Assembly: GCF_018409545.1 (NCBI RefSeq)
Contig: NZ_AP024563.1
Coordinates: forward strand, 1,752,755 to 1,816,754
Length of the DNA stretch: 64,000 nucleotides
Direction of reading: 5' to 3'
Origin: Allochromatium tepidum
GTDB taxonomy: Bacteria > Pseudomonadota > Gammaproteobacteria > Chromatiales > Chromatiaceae
This document shows positions 55,243 to 64,000 of this stretch, piece after piece. Position 1 is the first letter of the stretch. Each line of letters begins with the position of its first letter. Under the pieces are notes generated by a model. The model searched no databases. It was not told the DNA's origin and worked only from the letters and a program-made list of their open reading frames with translations. The position numbers were made by a program, and so were the translations under genes.

Positions 55243-56170
55243 CCCCAGGCTCCAGCATCCGCGTCACTGGCCGAGCTGGTTGTTGGTGTGGCTGATCCTG
55301 GCGCTGGGCCGGCTGCCCTTTCCGCTGCTGTGGGCGCTCGGCTCGGTGTTCGGACGCCTCGGGTATTGGTTGGCCGGTTCGCGACGTCTGGTCGCACGGC
55401 GTAATCTGGAACTGTGCCTGCCCGAGATCACGCCCGCCGAGCGCGAACGTCTGCTGCGCGCCCATTTCGGCTGGCTCGGTGTGGCGGCGTTCTGTCAGGG
55501 CGTCGGCTGGAGCGCCTCGCGCGCACGTCTGGCGCGTCTGACGCATCTGCGCCACCGTGAGCGTGTCGATGCCTGTATCGCCGAGGGGCGACCTGTGATC
55601 ATCCTATTGCCGCATTTCGTTGGACTGGAACTGGGCGGCCAGACCTTTTCCGGACTGGTGCATTCGGGCATCTGCATGTACCAAAGGATCCGCAATTCGG
55701 TGGTCGAGCACCATGTCAAGCGCACACGCGGACGGTTCGGCGGTCTCTCGGTCGAGCGTCAGGACGATCTGCGTGGTCTGGTGCGCGAGATCAAGCGCGG
55801 TACGCCCTTTCTATACCTGCCGGATCAGGACGGCGGACGGCGTGGGATCTTCGTCCCGTTCTGCGGTATCCCCGCCTCGACCGTGCCCATGCTCGGACGT
55901 TTCGCGGCCATGACGAACGCTGTTGTCATCCCGACCTTTCCCCGTTTTCTGCCCTGGGGACGCGGGTTGGAGCTGACCTTCGATCCGCCGCTCGACGACT
56001 TCCCGAGCGGCGATCCGGAGCGCGACACCGCGCGCATGAATCAGGTCATCGAGTCACGTCTGCGCGAGATGCCGGAGCAATACTTATGGGTCCATCGTCG
56101 CTTCAAGACTCGCCCGCCGGGGGAAGCCTCCATCTATCCGCCCAAGCGTAAGAAGCGCAAGCATGGTTGA
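55211..56170 (+). CDS. LpxL/HtrB-type lipid A acyltransferase
   Basis: A 319-residue inner-membrane acyltransferase with an N-terminal hydrophobic helix. The catalytic HX4E motif is in LLPHFVGLELGG, with NLELCLPE and DQDGGRRGIFVPFCGIPAST as further family blocks. It adds a secondary acyl chain to lipid A. The GTG start lies 32 bases inside tamB, and its stop overlaps the next gene, so tamA-tamB-acyltransferase-flippase form a tight envelope operon. Which position is acylated cannot be told. Confidence 0.85.
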   Translation: MPTSFSSSKTDPRLQHPRHWPSWLLVWLILALGRLPFPLLWALGSVFGRLGYWLAGSRRLVARRNLELCLPEITPAERERLLRAHFGWLGVAAFCQGVGWSASRARLARLTHLRHRERVDACIAEGRPVIILLPHFVGLELGGQTFSGLVHSGICMYQRIRNSVVEHHVKRTRGRFGGLSVERQDDLRGLVREIKRGTPFLYLPDQDGGRRGIFVPFCGIPASTVPMLGRFAAMTNAVVIPTFPRFLPWGRGLELTFDPPLDDFPSGDPERDTARMNQVIESRLREMPEQYLWVHRRFKTRPPGEASIYPPKRKKRKHG

Positions 56171-57164
56171 TCCGGACGCTCGAATGGGCGCCTTGCGTCT
56201 GGGGCGAATCCGCGACTGGCTGCTCGGCGGCGCGCTGTTGCTGGCCCTGGTGGTCGCGGTCGAGTTCCTGGTCGGCTGGGGGCCGTTGCTGGCGCCCTGG
56301 CGCGAACTCTCGCCCTGGCTGCTCGCCTGGCTGTTCCTGCTCACGGCCCTGAGCTATGGGTTACGCGCGGTGCGGGTGAGCGACTATTTCGGCGCGCGTC
56401 TGGCCGGTCGCTTCCCGGCCGTGCTGCGGCTGACCATCCTGCACAATACGGCCAACAACCTGCTGCCGATGCGTGCCGGCGAGCTGGTCTTTCCCTGGTT
56501 GATGCGTCGCTATTTCGGGCAGGGGCTGCTGGACTCGGCGGCTGCACTGGTCTGGATCCGGCTGCTCGATCTGCATTTCCTGGCCCTGATCGGGCTGCTG
56601 ATCCTCCAGCTCGGGCATCCGTCCTGGCTCTGGTGGCCGGCGGGCGGACTCTGGATCGCGGGACTCGGCGTCCTGATCCTGCTGTCCTGGATGGGTGAGT
56701 CGGTCAGACTGGCCGGCGCTGGACGTCTGCGCTCGATCCTGCGTCGGGTGCTCCAGGCCGCGCCCGGCGATCCCCGGCTGATCGCGCGCGTCTATGGCTG
56801 GACGGCGCTGATCTGGAGCCTGAAGTTCGTCGCCTTCACCAGTCTGCTCAGGTTCTTCCTGCCGATCGATGTCTGGCGACTGCTGGCCGGGGTCATGGGG
56901 GCCGAGCTCTCCAGTGTGCTGCCCTTCCACGGCATCGCCGGGTCCGGCAGCTACGAGCTGGCGGCGGTCGCGGCCTTGGCGCCGCTCGGGGTCGATCCGA
57001 AGCCGGCGCTGGCCGGGGCGGTCAATCTGCATCTGTTCCTGCTCGGGAGCACCTTACTGCTCGGCGCCCTGGCCTTTCTCTTGCCCGGAGGCGCGATGCC
57101 GGCCGGGACGCGCGCCGCCGCCCTTGAATCCCAGCCAGCCACGACGATGCGCGATCGCTCATGA
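56163..57164 (+). CDS. LPG-synthase-TM/YbhN-like flippase-type membrane protein
   Basis: A 333-residue protein with about eight membrane helices, matching the lysylphosphatidylglycerol synthase transmembrane family (UPF0104): LLPMRAGELVFPWLMRRYFG and LPFHGIAGSGSYELAAVAAL. There is no aminoacyl-transfer domain, so it is more likely a lipid flippase or of unknown role. ATG 56163 overlaps the acyltransferase by 8 bases. Converges on the outer-membrane protein gene. Confidence 0.78.
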   Translation: MVDPDARMGALRLGRIRDWLLGGALLLALVVAVEFLVGWGPLLAPWRELSPWLLAWLFLLTALSYGLRAVRVSDYFGARLAGRFPAVLRLTILHNTANNLLPMRAGELVFPWLMRRYFGQGLLDSAAALVWIRLLDLHFLALIGLLILQLGHPSWLWWPAGGLWIAGLGVLILLSWMGESVRLAGAGRLRSILRRVLQAAPGDPRLIARVYGWTALIWSLKFVAFTSLLRFFLPIDVWRLLAGVMGAELSSVLPFHGIAGSGSYELAAVAALAPLGVDPKPALAGAVNLHLFLLGSTLLLGALAFLLPGGAMPAGTRAAALESQPATTMRDRS

Positions 57165-57192
57165 CCGGCCGCGCGGCTGGCGGAGGGCGGCA

Positions 57193-58152
57193 TCAGAAGT
57201 GATGCACGTAGCGCAGATTCAGTCGCGCCCCCTCGGGCCGATTCTCGGCCAGGGTCTCCCAATAGAGATTGGCGAACAGATGATCGTGCCTGGAGACGTG
57301 ATAGACGAGCCCCGGCCCGATGCCGAGTACCTGCTCCTTGCTGTCCGACAGCTCGCGCCCATCGACCTTGCTCTCGGTGATTTGCTTGAGATAGTAGCCG
57401 TTGATACCGAGCCGCAGACGGTTGGGGATGACCTCGTAGGCGCTGGCGAAGTTCAGATGGATGGCCTGACCGGCCTGTGAGTCGTCGGCCTGAAGCGCAC
57501 TGTTGGGGTCCGAGTTCTCGGCGTTCCAGAGATAGTGCAGACGCCAGGAGACTGTCCACTTGGGATCGATGAAGAAGGTCGCCGCCCAGTAGGGATTGAA
57601 GGAGAAGACGTTGCTGCCCGGATTGAGCGCATGATCGGGGTCATAGGCCCCGGTCGGCAGGAGCATCTGCAACTCGATGCGCTGCATGAAGCGCGGTCCG
57701 TTCGGACCCATGACGGGATCCCATTGCAGGAAGGGGCCGATCAGCAGATCACCGAGATTGCCGCTGTTGGTCGAGAGGGCCGGATTGTCGCCCGGATCGA
57801 TATCGAAGCCGACGATCGGCAGCATGAGGTTCAAACCCCATTTGCCGCCCAGGAGCAGTTCCTGATCCGACGAATAGAGCAGTTGCGTCAGACTGACGTT
57901 GACGTCCACCTCGGCCTTTTCGAGACCGCGCCCGGTCGGCAGGCGCAGGTCGTCGCCGGCGGCATCCTTGAGACGCCCCTGACGGTAGACCTGGAAGTAT
58001 TGCTGGGCATACCAGCCCGGACCGGCCGGCGGTCCGCCATCGAGGAAGCTGGTGAAGCCGAGATTGACGGCCGGCAGGTCATAGGCCGACACCAGGGGGG
58101 CCGTGGTCAGCGCCAGGGTGGCGGCCAGGGATTTCAGAGCGGACAGGCGCAT
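57193..58152 (-). CDS. SphA/phenol-degradation MetA-type outer-membrane protein
   Basis: A 319-residue exported beta-rich protein. Signal peptide ends near SAYDLPA (about residue 23). The sequence has alternating aromatic strands (FSFNPYWAATFF, VSWRLHYLWN, LRLGINGYYLKQITES) and ends in HHF, the C-terminal Phe of outer-membrane barrels; it resembles the MetA-pathway (PF13557) transporter family. Likely a porin for hydrophobic compounds; substrate unknown. ATG 58152 has AGAGG at 6 bases. The frame remains open far upstream through smc, which is an antisense artefact. Confidence 0.78.
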   Translation of the reverse strand: MRLSALKSLAATLALTTAPLVSAYDLPAVNLGFTSFLDGGPPAGPGWYAQQYFQVYRQGRLKDAAGDDLRLPTGRGLEKAEVDVNVSLTQLLYSSDQELLLGGKWGLNLMLPIVGFDIDPGDNPALSTNSGNLGDLLIGPFLQWDPVMGPNGPRFMQRIELQMLLPTGAYDPDHALNPGSNVFSFNPYWAATFFIDPKWTVSWRLHYLWNAENSDPNSALQADDSQAGQAIHLNFASAYEVIPNRLRLGINGYYLKQITESKVDGRELSDSKEQVLGIGPGLVYHVSRHDHLFANLYWETLAENRPEGARLNLRYVHHF

Positions 58153-58374
58153 CGGAAGCCTCTTGTCGTTGTGTTTGGAATCGAGCGCGCGAAAGGTAAC
58201 ACAACTGCAATCGGCGTCCGAGCCTGGACGAGACCGGCGGCCGAACGGCGCGCGCGCTGTCGTCGGAGGAAGTCGTGCCCATGGACGTCGCGGCTGGAGA
58301 CATTCGACCATGCAAGGTATGCTCCACGTCCGAACATCCAAGCCCTCAACCCACTGGAATCCAAGACCGCACCG

Positions 58375-61300
58375 ATGAGACTCGAGCGCATCAAGCTCGC
58401 CGGCTTCAAATCCTTCGTCGATCCGACGACCGTGCATTTTCCGAGCAATCTGGTCGGCATCGTCGGCCCGAACGGTTGCGGCAAGTCCAACGTCATCGAC
58501 GCGGTGCGCTGGGTGATGGGCGAGTCCTCGGCCAAGATGCTGCGCGGCGAATCCATGGCCGACGTCATCTTCAACGGCAGCACCGGGCGCAAGCCGGTCG
58601 GCGTGGCGAGCATCGAGCTGATCTTCGACAACAGCGACGGCGGGGCCGGGGGCGAGTACGCCGCCTTCGATCAGATCTCGGTCAAGCGTCAGGTCGCGCG
58701 TGACGGTCAGTCCAGCTACTTCCTGAACGGCACGCGCTGTCGGCGCCGCGACATCCAGGATCTGTTCCTCGGCACCGGACTCGGGCCGCGTTCCTACGCC
58801 ATCATCGAGCAGGGGATGATCTCGCGCATCATCGAGGCGCGTCCGGAGGATCTGCGGCTGTTTCTGGAAGAGGCGGCGGGGATCTCCAAGTACAAGGAGC
58901 GTCGGCGCGAGACCGAAAACCGGATGCGCCACACGCGCGAGAATCTCGACCGGCTCAACGACGTGCGCGATGAAGTCGGTAAGCAGTTGCTGCATCTGGA
59001 GCGTCAGGCGGCGACGGCCGAGAAATACACCCAGTTGCGCGCCGAGGAACGCCGTCTGGATCTGGAACTCAAGGCGTTGCGCTGGCGCGCGCTCGACGAT
59101 GAACTCCAGGCGCTGAGCCGACGTCTGGCCGAGGCCGAGAACCGGGTTGAGGCCGGTCTGGCCGAACAGCGGCGGCTGGAGGCCGAGATCGAGTCCAAGC
59201 GCGAGGCGTACAACGCCGCTTCCGACGACTTCAACGAGATCCAGGGGCGCTATTACGCCGTCGGCGCCGAGATCGCCCGCGCCGAGCAGGCCATCCGGTT
59301 CGCCAATGAGGAACGCGGTCGGCGCGAGGCCGAGCTGGTGCGGCTCGATCAGGAGCTCTATGAGGCCGGGCAGCATCTGGAGCGCGACCGCGAGCGTCTG
59401 ACCGAGATCGAGCGCGCGCTCGCCGAGGACGAACCTCAGTTGGAACAGGCCGAGTCCGAGCTGTCGGAGGCGACGGGTGCGCTCATGACGCTCGAAGACC
59501 AGCTCAAGTCCTGGGAAGCCGAGTGGGACGTCTTCAACGCCGTGGCCGCGCGTCCATCCGAGCAGGCGCAGCTGGAACGTGCCCGACTCACGGCGCTGGA
59601 GCAGGCCCAGGGACGCGAGCGCGAGCGTCGGCGCCGGATCGAGGAGGAACGCGCGCGGCTGGATGAATCCGACGTCTCGGCACGGCTGGAGGAATTGAGC
59701 GAGCGCGAATCCGTGCTCGACGAGCGGATCACGGCCCTGGAAGACGAGCGCGACGCGGTACTCGAGTCCCTGGCCGGACATGAGACCGCACTGCGCACGC
59801 TGGCCGATACGCTCGATCAGGTCCGCACCCGTCTGCGCGAAGCCAAGGGACGTCTGGCCTCGCTGACGGCGCTCCAGGAATCGGCGCTGGCCGATACCGA
59901 CGTCGAGCGCCGCGACTGGCTGATGCGCCGGGGACTGGCGGGTGCGGCGCGTCTGGTCGAGCAGCTCAAAGTCGAACCGGGTTGGGAGCGCGCGGTCGAG
60001 ATCCGGCTTGGACAGGCCCTGCGCGCCGTGACGGTCGAGGCTCTGGACGCGGTCGTGGCGGACGCCGACGAACTGCCGCCCGGTCTGGTGTTGCTCGAAA
60101 CGGTGGGCGATCCCGTCCCTGATCCCGAGATCGAGACCGGATACCGGCGGCTCGGTCAGCGCGCCCAGTCGCCCTGGCCGATCGTCGGACTGCTCGGCCC
60201 GACGCACACGGTCGCCCATCTGCGCGAGGCGCTGGCGGCCCGTCATGATCTGAGCCGCGACGCGACCCTGATCACGCCCGAAGGCATTGAGGTCGGTCGT
60301 CACTGGCTGCGCGTCCCGGAGCGCGACGGCGCCTCGGGCGTGCTGGAACGTGCCGAGACCATCGCCGCGCTCGAATCCGAGCTGGCCGCGCTCGCCGACG
60401 AGGAGGCCGAGCGGCTCGACGAAGAGATCGAACTCCGCGACGCGCGCACCGACTCCGAACAACGCCGACTCGCGCTCGAATCCGAGCTGACCGGTCTGGA
60501 ACGCGAACGCTCGGCTCTGCGCTCCGAACTGAGCGCCCTGCGCACGCGCGTCGAGCATCAGTCCGAGCGTCGACGCGCACTCGACGAGGAATGGTCCGAT
60601 CTGGAGCGCCAGAGCGCCGAATCACTCACCGAGATGGAAGACACGCGCGAACGTCTGCACGACTGGCTCGATCGGATGGAGACCCTGGCCGAACAGCGGG
60701 TCACGCTGGAACAGGAACGCACCCGTCTGCGCACCCAGGTCGCCGAGAGCCGTGAGCGCGAACGTGCCTGCCGCGACCGGACGCAGTCCCTGCGCATCCG
60801 GGTCGAGTCCAACCGCGCCGCGCGCGAGGCGACCCGCCAGAGCCGGACGCGCGCCCAGACCCAGCAGACCCAGTTGCTCGACCGTCGCGATGAACTGATC
60901 GCCGCGCTGGAGGAGGGCGTCGAACCGCTGGCCGAGCAGCGCGAACGGCTCGACGAACATCTGGTGCGCCGCGTCGAGGTCGAGGACGAATTGCAGAAAG
61001 CCCGCCAACGGCGCGAAACCCTGGAGACCGAGGTCCGTACACTGGAGCAGGCCCGTCAGCGTGCCGAGCAGGAACTCCAGACCCATCAGCGCGGCCTGGA
61101 CGCCCTGCGTCTGGAACGTCAGGAACGCCTGGTCCGCCAGCGCACACTGGAAGAACAGTTTGCAGAACTCGGCGCCAGCCAGGGCGCGATCCTGGAATCA
61201 CTCGATCCGGCAGCGACCGAGACCGTCCGGCAAGAAGAACTGAGCAAGGTCACCGCGCGCATCCAGCGTCTGGGTGCGGTCAACCTGGCCGCCGTCGATG

Positions 61301-61887
61301 AATTCAAGGAACAGTCCGAACGCAAGACCTACCTCGACGCCCAGTACGACGACATCGCCCGTTCGCTGGAGACCCTGGAGCAGGCGATCCGCAAGATCGA
61401 CCGCGAGACACGCAGCCGTTTCAAAGAGACCTATGAGCAGGTCGATCAGGGCTTCCAGCAGCTCTTTCCGCGTCTGTTCGGCGGCGGACAGGCCTATCTG
61501 GAACTGACCGACGAGGATCTGCTCGAAACCGGGGTGAGCGTCATGGCGCGCCCGCCCGGCAAGCGCAACTCCAGCATCCATCTGCTCTCGGGCGGCGAGA
61601 AGGCCCTGACCGCCGTGGCCCTGGTGTTCGCCATCTTCCAGCTCAACCCGGCGCCCTTCTGTATGCTCGACGAGGTCGACGCCCCGCTCGACGACGCCAA
61701 TGTCGGGCGCTTCTGCGAGCTGGTGCGCGCGATGTCGGAGCAGGTGCAGTTCATCTTCATCAGCCACAACAAGGTGACGATGGAGATCGCCCACCACCTG
61801 ATGGGCGTGACCATGCACGAGCCGGGTGTGTCGCGTCTGGTCAGCGTCGACGTCGACGAAGCGGTGCGTCTGGCCGCCGTGTCCTGA
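58375..61887 (+). CDS. smc: chromosome segregation protein SMC
   Basis: A 1170-residue condensin ATPase. N-terminal Walker A GPNGCGKSNVIDAVRWVMGE, long coiled coils, a hinge around residues 500-650 (ELPPGLVLLETVGDP), and C-terminal signature LLSGGEKALTAVAL with Walker B MLDEVDAPLDD. ATG 58375 is the natural start (MRLERIKLAGFKSF). Most gammaproteobacteria of the enterobacterial branch use MukB; SMC is expected in Chromatiales. No scpA/scpB is adjacent. Confidence 0.97.
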   Translation: MRLERIKLAGFKSFVDPTTVHFPSNLVGIVGPNGCGKSNVIDAVRWVMGESSAKMLRGESMADVIFNGSTGRKPVGVASIELIFDNSDGGAGGEYAAFDQISVKRQVARDGQSSYFLNGTRCRRRDIQDLFLGTGLGPRSYAIIEQGMISRIIEARPEDLRLFLEEAAGISKYKERRRETENRMRHTRENLDRLNDVRDEVGKQLLHLERQAATAEKYTQLRAEERRLDLELKALRWRALDDELQALSRRLAEAENRVEAGLAEQRRLEAEIESKREAYNAASDDFNEIQGRYYAVGAEIARAEQAIRFANEERGRREAELVRLDQELYEAGQHLERDRERLTEIERALAEDEPQLEQAESELSEATGALMTLEDQLKSWEAEWDVFNAVAARPSEQAQLERARLTALEQAQGRERERRRRIEEERARLDESDVSARLEELSERESVLDERITALEDERDAVLESLAGHETALRTLADTLDQVRTRLREAKGRLASLTALQESALADTDVERRDWLMRRGLAGAARLVEQLKVEPGWERAVEIRLGQALRAVTVEALDAVVADADELPPGLVLLETVGDPVPDPEIETGYRRLGQRAQSPWPIVGLLGPTHTVAHLREALAARHDLSRDATLITPEGIEVGRHWLRVPERDGASGVLERAETIAALESELAALADEEAERLDEEIELRDARTDSEQRRLALESELTGLERERSALRSELSALRTRVEHQSERRRALDEEWSDLERQSAESLTEMEDTRERLHDWLDRMETLAEQRVTLEQERTRLRTQVAESRERERACRDRTQSLRIRVESNRAAREATRQSRTRAQTQQTQLLDRRDELIAALEEGVEPLAEQRERLDEHLVRRVEVEDELQKARQRRETLETEVRTLEQARQRAEQELQTHQRGLDALRLERQERLVRQRTLEEQFAELGASQGAILESLDPAATETVRQEELSKVTARIQRLGAVNLAAVDEFKEQSERKTYLDAQYDDIARSLETLEQAIRKIDRETRSRFKETYEQVDQGFQQLFPRLFGGGQAYLELTDEDLLETGVSVMARPPGKRNSSIHLLSGGEKALTAVALVFAIFQLNPAPFCMLDEVDAPLDDANVGRFCELVRAMSEQVQFIFISHNKVTMEIAHHLMGVTMHEPGVSRLVSVDVDEAVRLAAVS

Positions 61888-61900
61888 TGGCCTTTGCCCT

Positions 61901-63028
61901 TCAGAGCGACGTTCGGACGGTCGGAGCGAGCTGGCGTATCCCTAGGCCGACCCCGGCCACAGATGTTCCGCAATCCGGACAGATGCCATGCCGGATCCGG
62001 TTCTCCAGTAGCCGGAAACCATGACGGCGGATGAGCCGTGTGCCGCATCCGGGACAATGGGTGTCCTCGCCGCCGTCGCCCGGCAGATTGCCGACATAGA
62101 CATACCGCAAGCCGACCTCCAGCCCGATACCGGCGGCACGCCTCAGCGTCGCCGAGGGTGTGGGTGCGACATCGGCCATCTGATAGGCGCCATGGAACCG
62201 CGAGACATGCCAGGGGATATCCGGCGAGACCGAATGGATGAAGCGCGCGATCTCACGCAGTTCCTCATCCGAGTCGTTGACGCCCGGAATCACCAGGGTC
62301 GTCACCTCGATCCAGACGCCGAGCGCGTGATAGCGGCCGATGGCGTCGAGCACCGGCTGGAGCCTGACGCGGCTGATATGACGATAGCTCTCGTCGCGGA
62401 AGAACTTGAGATCCACGTTGGCCGCGTCCAGCACGCCGGCCAGTTCGCGCTGGGGCGCCTCGTTGATGTAGCCGTTGGTGACGAAGATGTTGGCCAGTCC
62501 CGCCTCGCGCGCCAGACAGGCCGTCTCGTAGGCCAGTTCATAGAAGATCGTCGGTTCGGTATAGGTGTAGGCGATGGAGCGCGCGCCCGATGCCCGGGCC
62601 GCACGCACGATCTGCGCCGGTGTCACAGGTTCGCCGGGCACCCTGTCGCCGAGTCGCGCCAGTTGGGGACAGAGTGGTTGGTCCTCGGCGGATTCCAGGT
62701 CATCCGACTCCGGATGCTTGGGCAGGCGCTCGCGCGGCCACTGCGAGATCTCCCAGTTCTGGCAGAACTCACAGCGCAGACTACAGCCGACCGTGGCGAT
62801 CGAATAGGCCGTCGATCCCGGATAGAAATGGAACAGCGGCTTCTTTTCGATCGGATCCAGACTGCGTGAGACGACCCGATCGGCCACCAGCGTGAAGAGG
62901 GTGCCCTGACTGTTGTAGCGCACCGCACAGACACCGCGCCCCGCGTTCGGGATGATGCAGTCGTGTGGACAGAGCCGGCACTGGACGCGCTTGGCGTCGA
63001 GCCGGTCGTAGAAGCGTGCCTCCTTCAT
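61901..63028 (-). CDS. amrS: AmmeMemoRadiSam-system radical SAM enzyme
   Basis: A 375-residue radical SAM protein. The cluster-binding motif is GCSLRCEFCQNW (CxxxCxxC); an N-terminal CRLCPHDC and a C-terminal double CPGCGT/CPDCGT pair are typical of AmrS. Partner genes AmmeMemo and AmmA are not in the window. The ATG at 63028 is the native family start (MKEARFYDRL), but its ribosome-binding site GCGGAGGAACTG belongs to leader repeat B. Convergent with smc, 13 bases apart. Confidence 0.9.
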   Translation of the reverse strand: MKEARFYDRLDAKRVQCRLCPHDCIIPNAGRGVCAVRYNSQGTLFTLVADRVVSRSLDPIEKKPLFHFYPGSTAYSIATVGCSLRCEFCQNWEISQWPRERLPKHPESDDLESAEDQPLCPQLARLGDRVPGEPVTPAQIVRAARASGARSIAYTYTEPTIFYELAYETACLAREAGLANIFVTNGYINEAPQRELAGVLDAANVDLKFFRDESYRHISRVRLQPVLDAIGRYHALGVWIEVTTLVIPGVNDSDEELREIARFIHSVSPDIPWHVSRFHGAYQMADVAPTPSATLRRAAGIGLEVGLRYVYVGNLPGDGGEDTHCPGCGTRLIRRHGFRLLENRIRHGICPDCGTSVAGVGLGIRQLAPTVRTSL

Positions 63029-63188
63029 CAGTTCCTCCGCGAGAAACCCCGCCCTTCAGGGCGGGGGAGGGATAGCGGCTACGACAGTGCAGCCGCCGGA
63101 AACGGGTGCAGGCTTTCCACCTGCCGGGCCGTGAGGCTCTGCCCGTAAGGGCCTGGTGACGGACGACGCCTCGCGGCGTGGTCGCTCC
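63025..63188 (-). repeat. structured leader repeat, copy B (ends in RBS + ATG)
   Basis: Inverse copy of 3736-3898, with the same hairpin (CCCGCCCTGAAGGGCGGGG) and the same GCGGAGGAACTG just before the amrS ATG. Upstream (higher coordinates) a minus-strand frame of 61 codons covers the repeat and about 75 further bases; it does not resemble a known protein and the reading frame differs from copy A by an indel. Confidence 0.85.
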
Positions 63189-63262
63189 CCTCGCCAATGT
63201 GTGCAACCGGCTCCCGCCTGACGGCGGCGACCTGAACCTTCGACGCTTTACCTTTCGTCAGC

Positions 63263-63426
63263 ATGATCCAGACCTTTCAGAGCGGCGGACTGAGGAAGCA
63301 TCCGCCGGTGAGTCTTAACGACCTGTGGCACACGGAGCCCCTTTCGACCGTCCCGGTCAGGCGGGCTGAGGCTGGTCAACCCAGCTTGCTCTCACAAGCT
63401 CCGCCCTTCAGGGCGGGGTAGTTGAC
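63263..63426 (+). mobile_element. 3'-end relic of an IS200/IS605-type tnpB element
   Basis: A frame from 63263 reads GGLRKHPPVSLNDLWHTEPL and then STVPVRRAEAGQPS, ending at TAG 63419-63421, which I recognise as the C-terminal tail of many IS1341-type TnpB genes. It overlaps a hairpin CTCCGCCCTTCAGGGCGGGG directly followed by TAGTTGAC, as at right ends where the omega-RNA terminates. The TnpB catalytic part is absent. With the similar hairpin at 63041-63065, the 63025-63426 region could be a non-autonomous element with two ends. Confidence 0.62.
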
Positions 63427-63467
63427 GGTTCGAACCTCCCAAACAGACCAAGAGCCGCTCCGGGCGC

Positions 63468-64000
63468 TCAAACAGCATCCCGAGCGGCGATGACGGTGCG
63501 GGCCGCATCGCGCAGTACGCTGGCCGCCTCCCAGTCCGTTCCCTGGGGCAGGATCGGCGCCGCGATGACGACCTCGATCGCCCCCGGACGCGGGCGGAAA
63601 CCGTCGCCCGGCATGATGGCGCGCGTCCCCCGGATCGTCACCGGCAGGATCGGCGCGCCCGCCTCGGCCGCCGCCGCGAAGGCCCCCATACGGAAGGGTA
63701 GCAGACCCGGCCGCTCGCGGAAGGTGCCCTCGGGGAAGAAGGCCAGACTCGACCCGTCACGCAGGGCGCGCTGTAGCCGCTCACCCTCGCGATGACTGTG
63801 CTTGAGATCGAACCGCTCGACGAACAGCGTCCCCAGGCGTTCGAGAAAGCGCCCGACCAGCGGATTGGCGTTCAGCTCGCGCTTGGCGACGAAGCGCACC
63901 GGACGCGGAACGGCCTCGATCAGGGCCAGGGCATCGAGATAGCTCTGATGGTTGGCGATCAGCACCAGACTGCGCTCCGGCGGCGGCAGATGCTCCCGCC
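63468..64000 (-). CDS. PlsC-like 1-acylglycerol-3-phosphate acyltransferase, partial
   Basis: The C-terminal part of an acyltransferase; the 5' end lies beyond base 64000. The catalytic motif ANHQSYLDAL (HX4D) is at the upstream end of the visible part, with FFPEGTFRE and PVTIRGTRAIMP as further family blocks. It likely acylates lysophosphatidic acid or another lysophospholipid. Whether it is fused to an AMP-ligase domain cannot be seen. Confidence 0.82.
   Translation of the reverse strand, partial: REHLPPPERSLVLIANHQSYLDALALIEAVPRPVRFVAKRELNANPLVGRFLERLGTLFVERFDLKHSHREGERLQRALRDGSSLAFFPEGTFRERPGLLPFRMGAFAAAAEAGAPILPVTIRGTRAIMPGDGFRPRPGAIEVVIAAPILPQGTDWEAASVLRDAARTVIAARDAV

Noticed and set aside
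58153-60558. Very long minus-strand open frame antisense to smc, continuous with the outer-membrane protein gene
   Set aside because: The signal peptide and ribosome-binding site place the real start at 58152. The rest mirrors SMC codons in GC-rich DNA and has no protein-like domains.

Overview
The window looks like the chromosome of a GC-rich gammaproteobacterium, most probably a purple sulfur bacterium (Chromatiaceae or a close relative). The main pointers are a secreted Gly/Pro/Trp/Tyr-rich sulfur-globule-type protein (48213-48533), an SMC protein rather than MukB, and many c-di-GMP and chemotaxis genes. This assignment is an inference; there is no rRNA in the window.

Layout. 0.2-2.4 kb: a secreted thioredoxin-like protein and an EAL-CBS-GGDEF protein. 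2.7-8.3 kb: a GT2 and an ArnT-like glycosyltransferase separated by a decayed defence island. The island holds remnants of a Mod-type methyltransferase, an intact AAA ATPase, a broken DUF4276 partner and a restriction-helicase relic. 8.4-13.6 kb: a QEGLA-motif metallopeptidase, then an HDAC-family deacetylase divergent from a Pat-type protein acetyltransferase. 13.6-14.5 kb: a membrane-protein pseudogene split by an IS66-like MITE. 14.7-18 kb: small proteins, FliW, a rhodanese and RsmA. 18-32.4 kb: a motility, chemotaxis and c-di-GMP neighbourhood in which an MCP has two in-frame stops, cheB is frameshifted, and cheA, cheW and cheR are missing. 32.4-35.3 kb: a dolichol/phytol-kinase-like membrane protein and znuC-znuB-zur. 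35.4-38.4 kb: an exchanger-like membrane protein carrying an in-frame palindrome, then a PTPS-SDR-SDR operon. 38.6-41.2 kb: tRNA-Arg, rep and a DUF2782 gene. 41.2-45.3 kb: an accessory patch with a PilZ protein, an IS with intact ends but a broken transposase, tRNA-Thr and several transposase relics. 45.3-58.2 kb: polA, the sulfur globule protein, glk, tamA-tamB, an LpxL-like acyltransferase, a flippase-like protein and an outer-membrane protein. 58.4-64 kb: smc, amrS, a repeat and IS200/IS605-type relic region, and a PlsC-like acyltransferase that runs off the window.

Two themes stand out. First, a structured repeat of about 163 bp occurs twice (3736-3898 and, inverted, 63025-63188). Both copies end in the same ribosome-binding site and ATG, placed exactly at the start of two unrelated genes. 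Second, accessory genes repeatedly keep both ends but have lost their middle (methyltransferase, DUF4276 protein, restriction helicase, two transposases, perhaps a membrane protein and the chemotaxis cluster). The intact AAA ATPase is the one undamaged member of its four-gene defence module.

Calls rest on reading translated motifs and on knowledge of protein families. No database search was possible.
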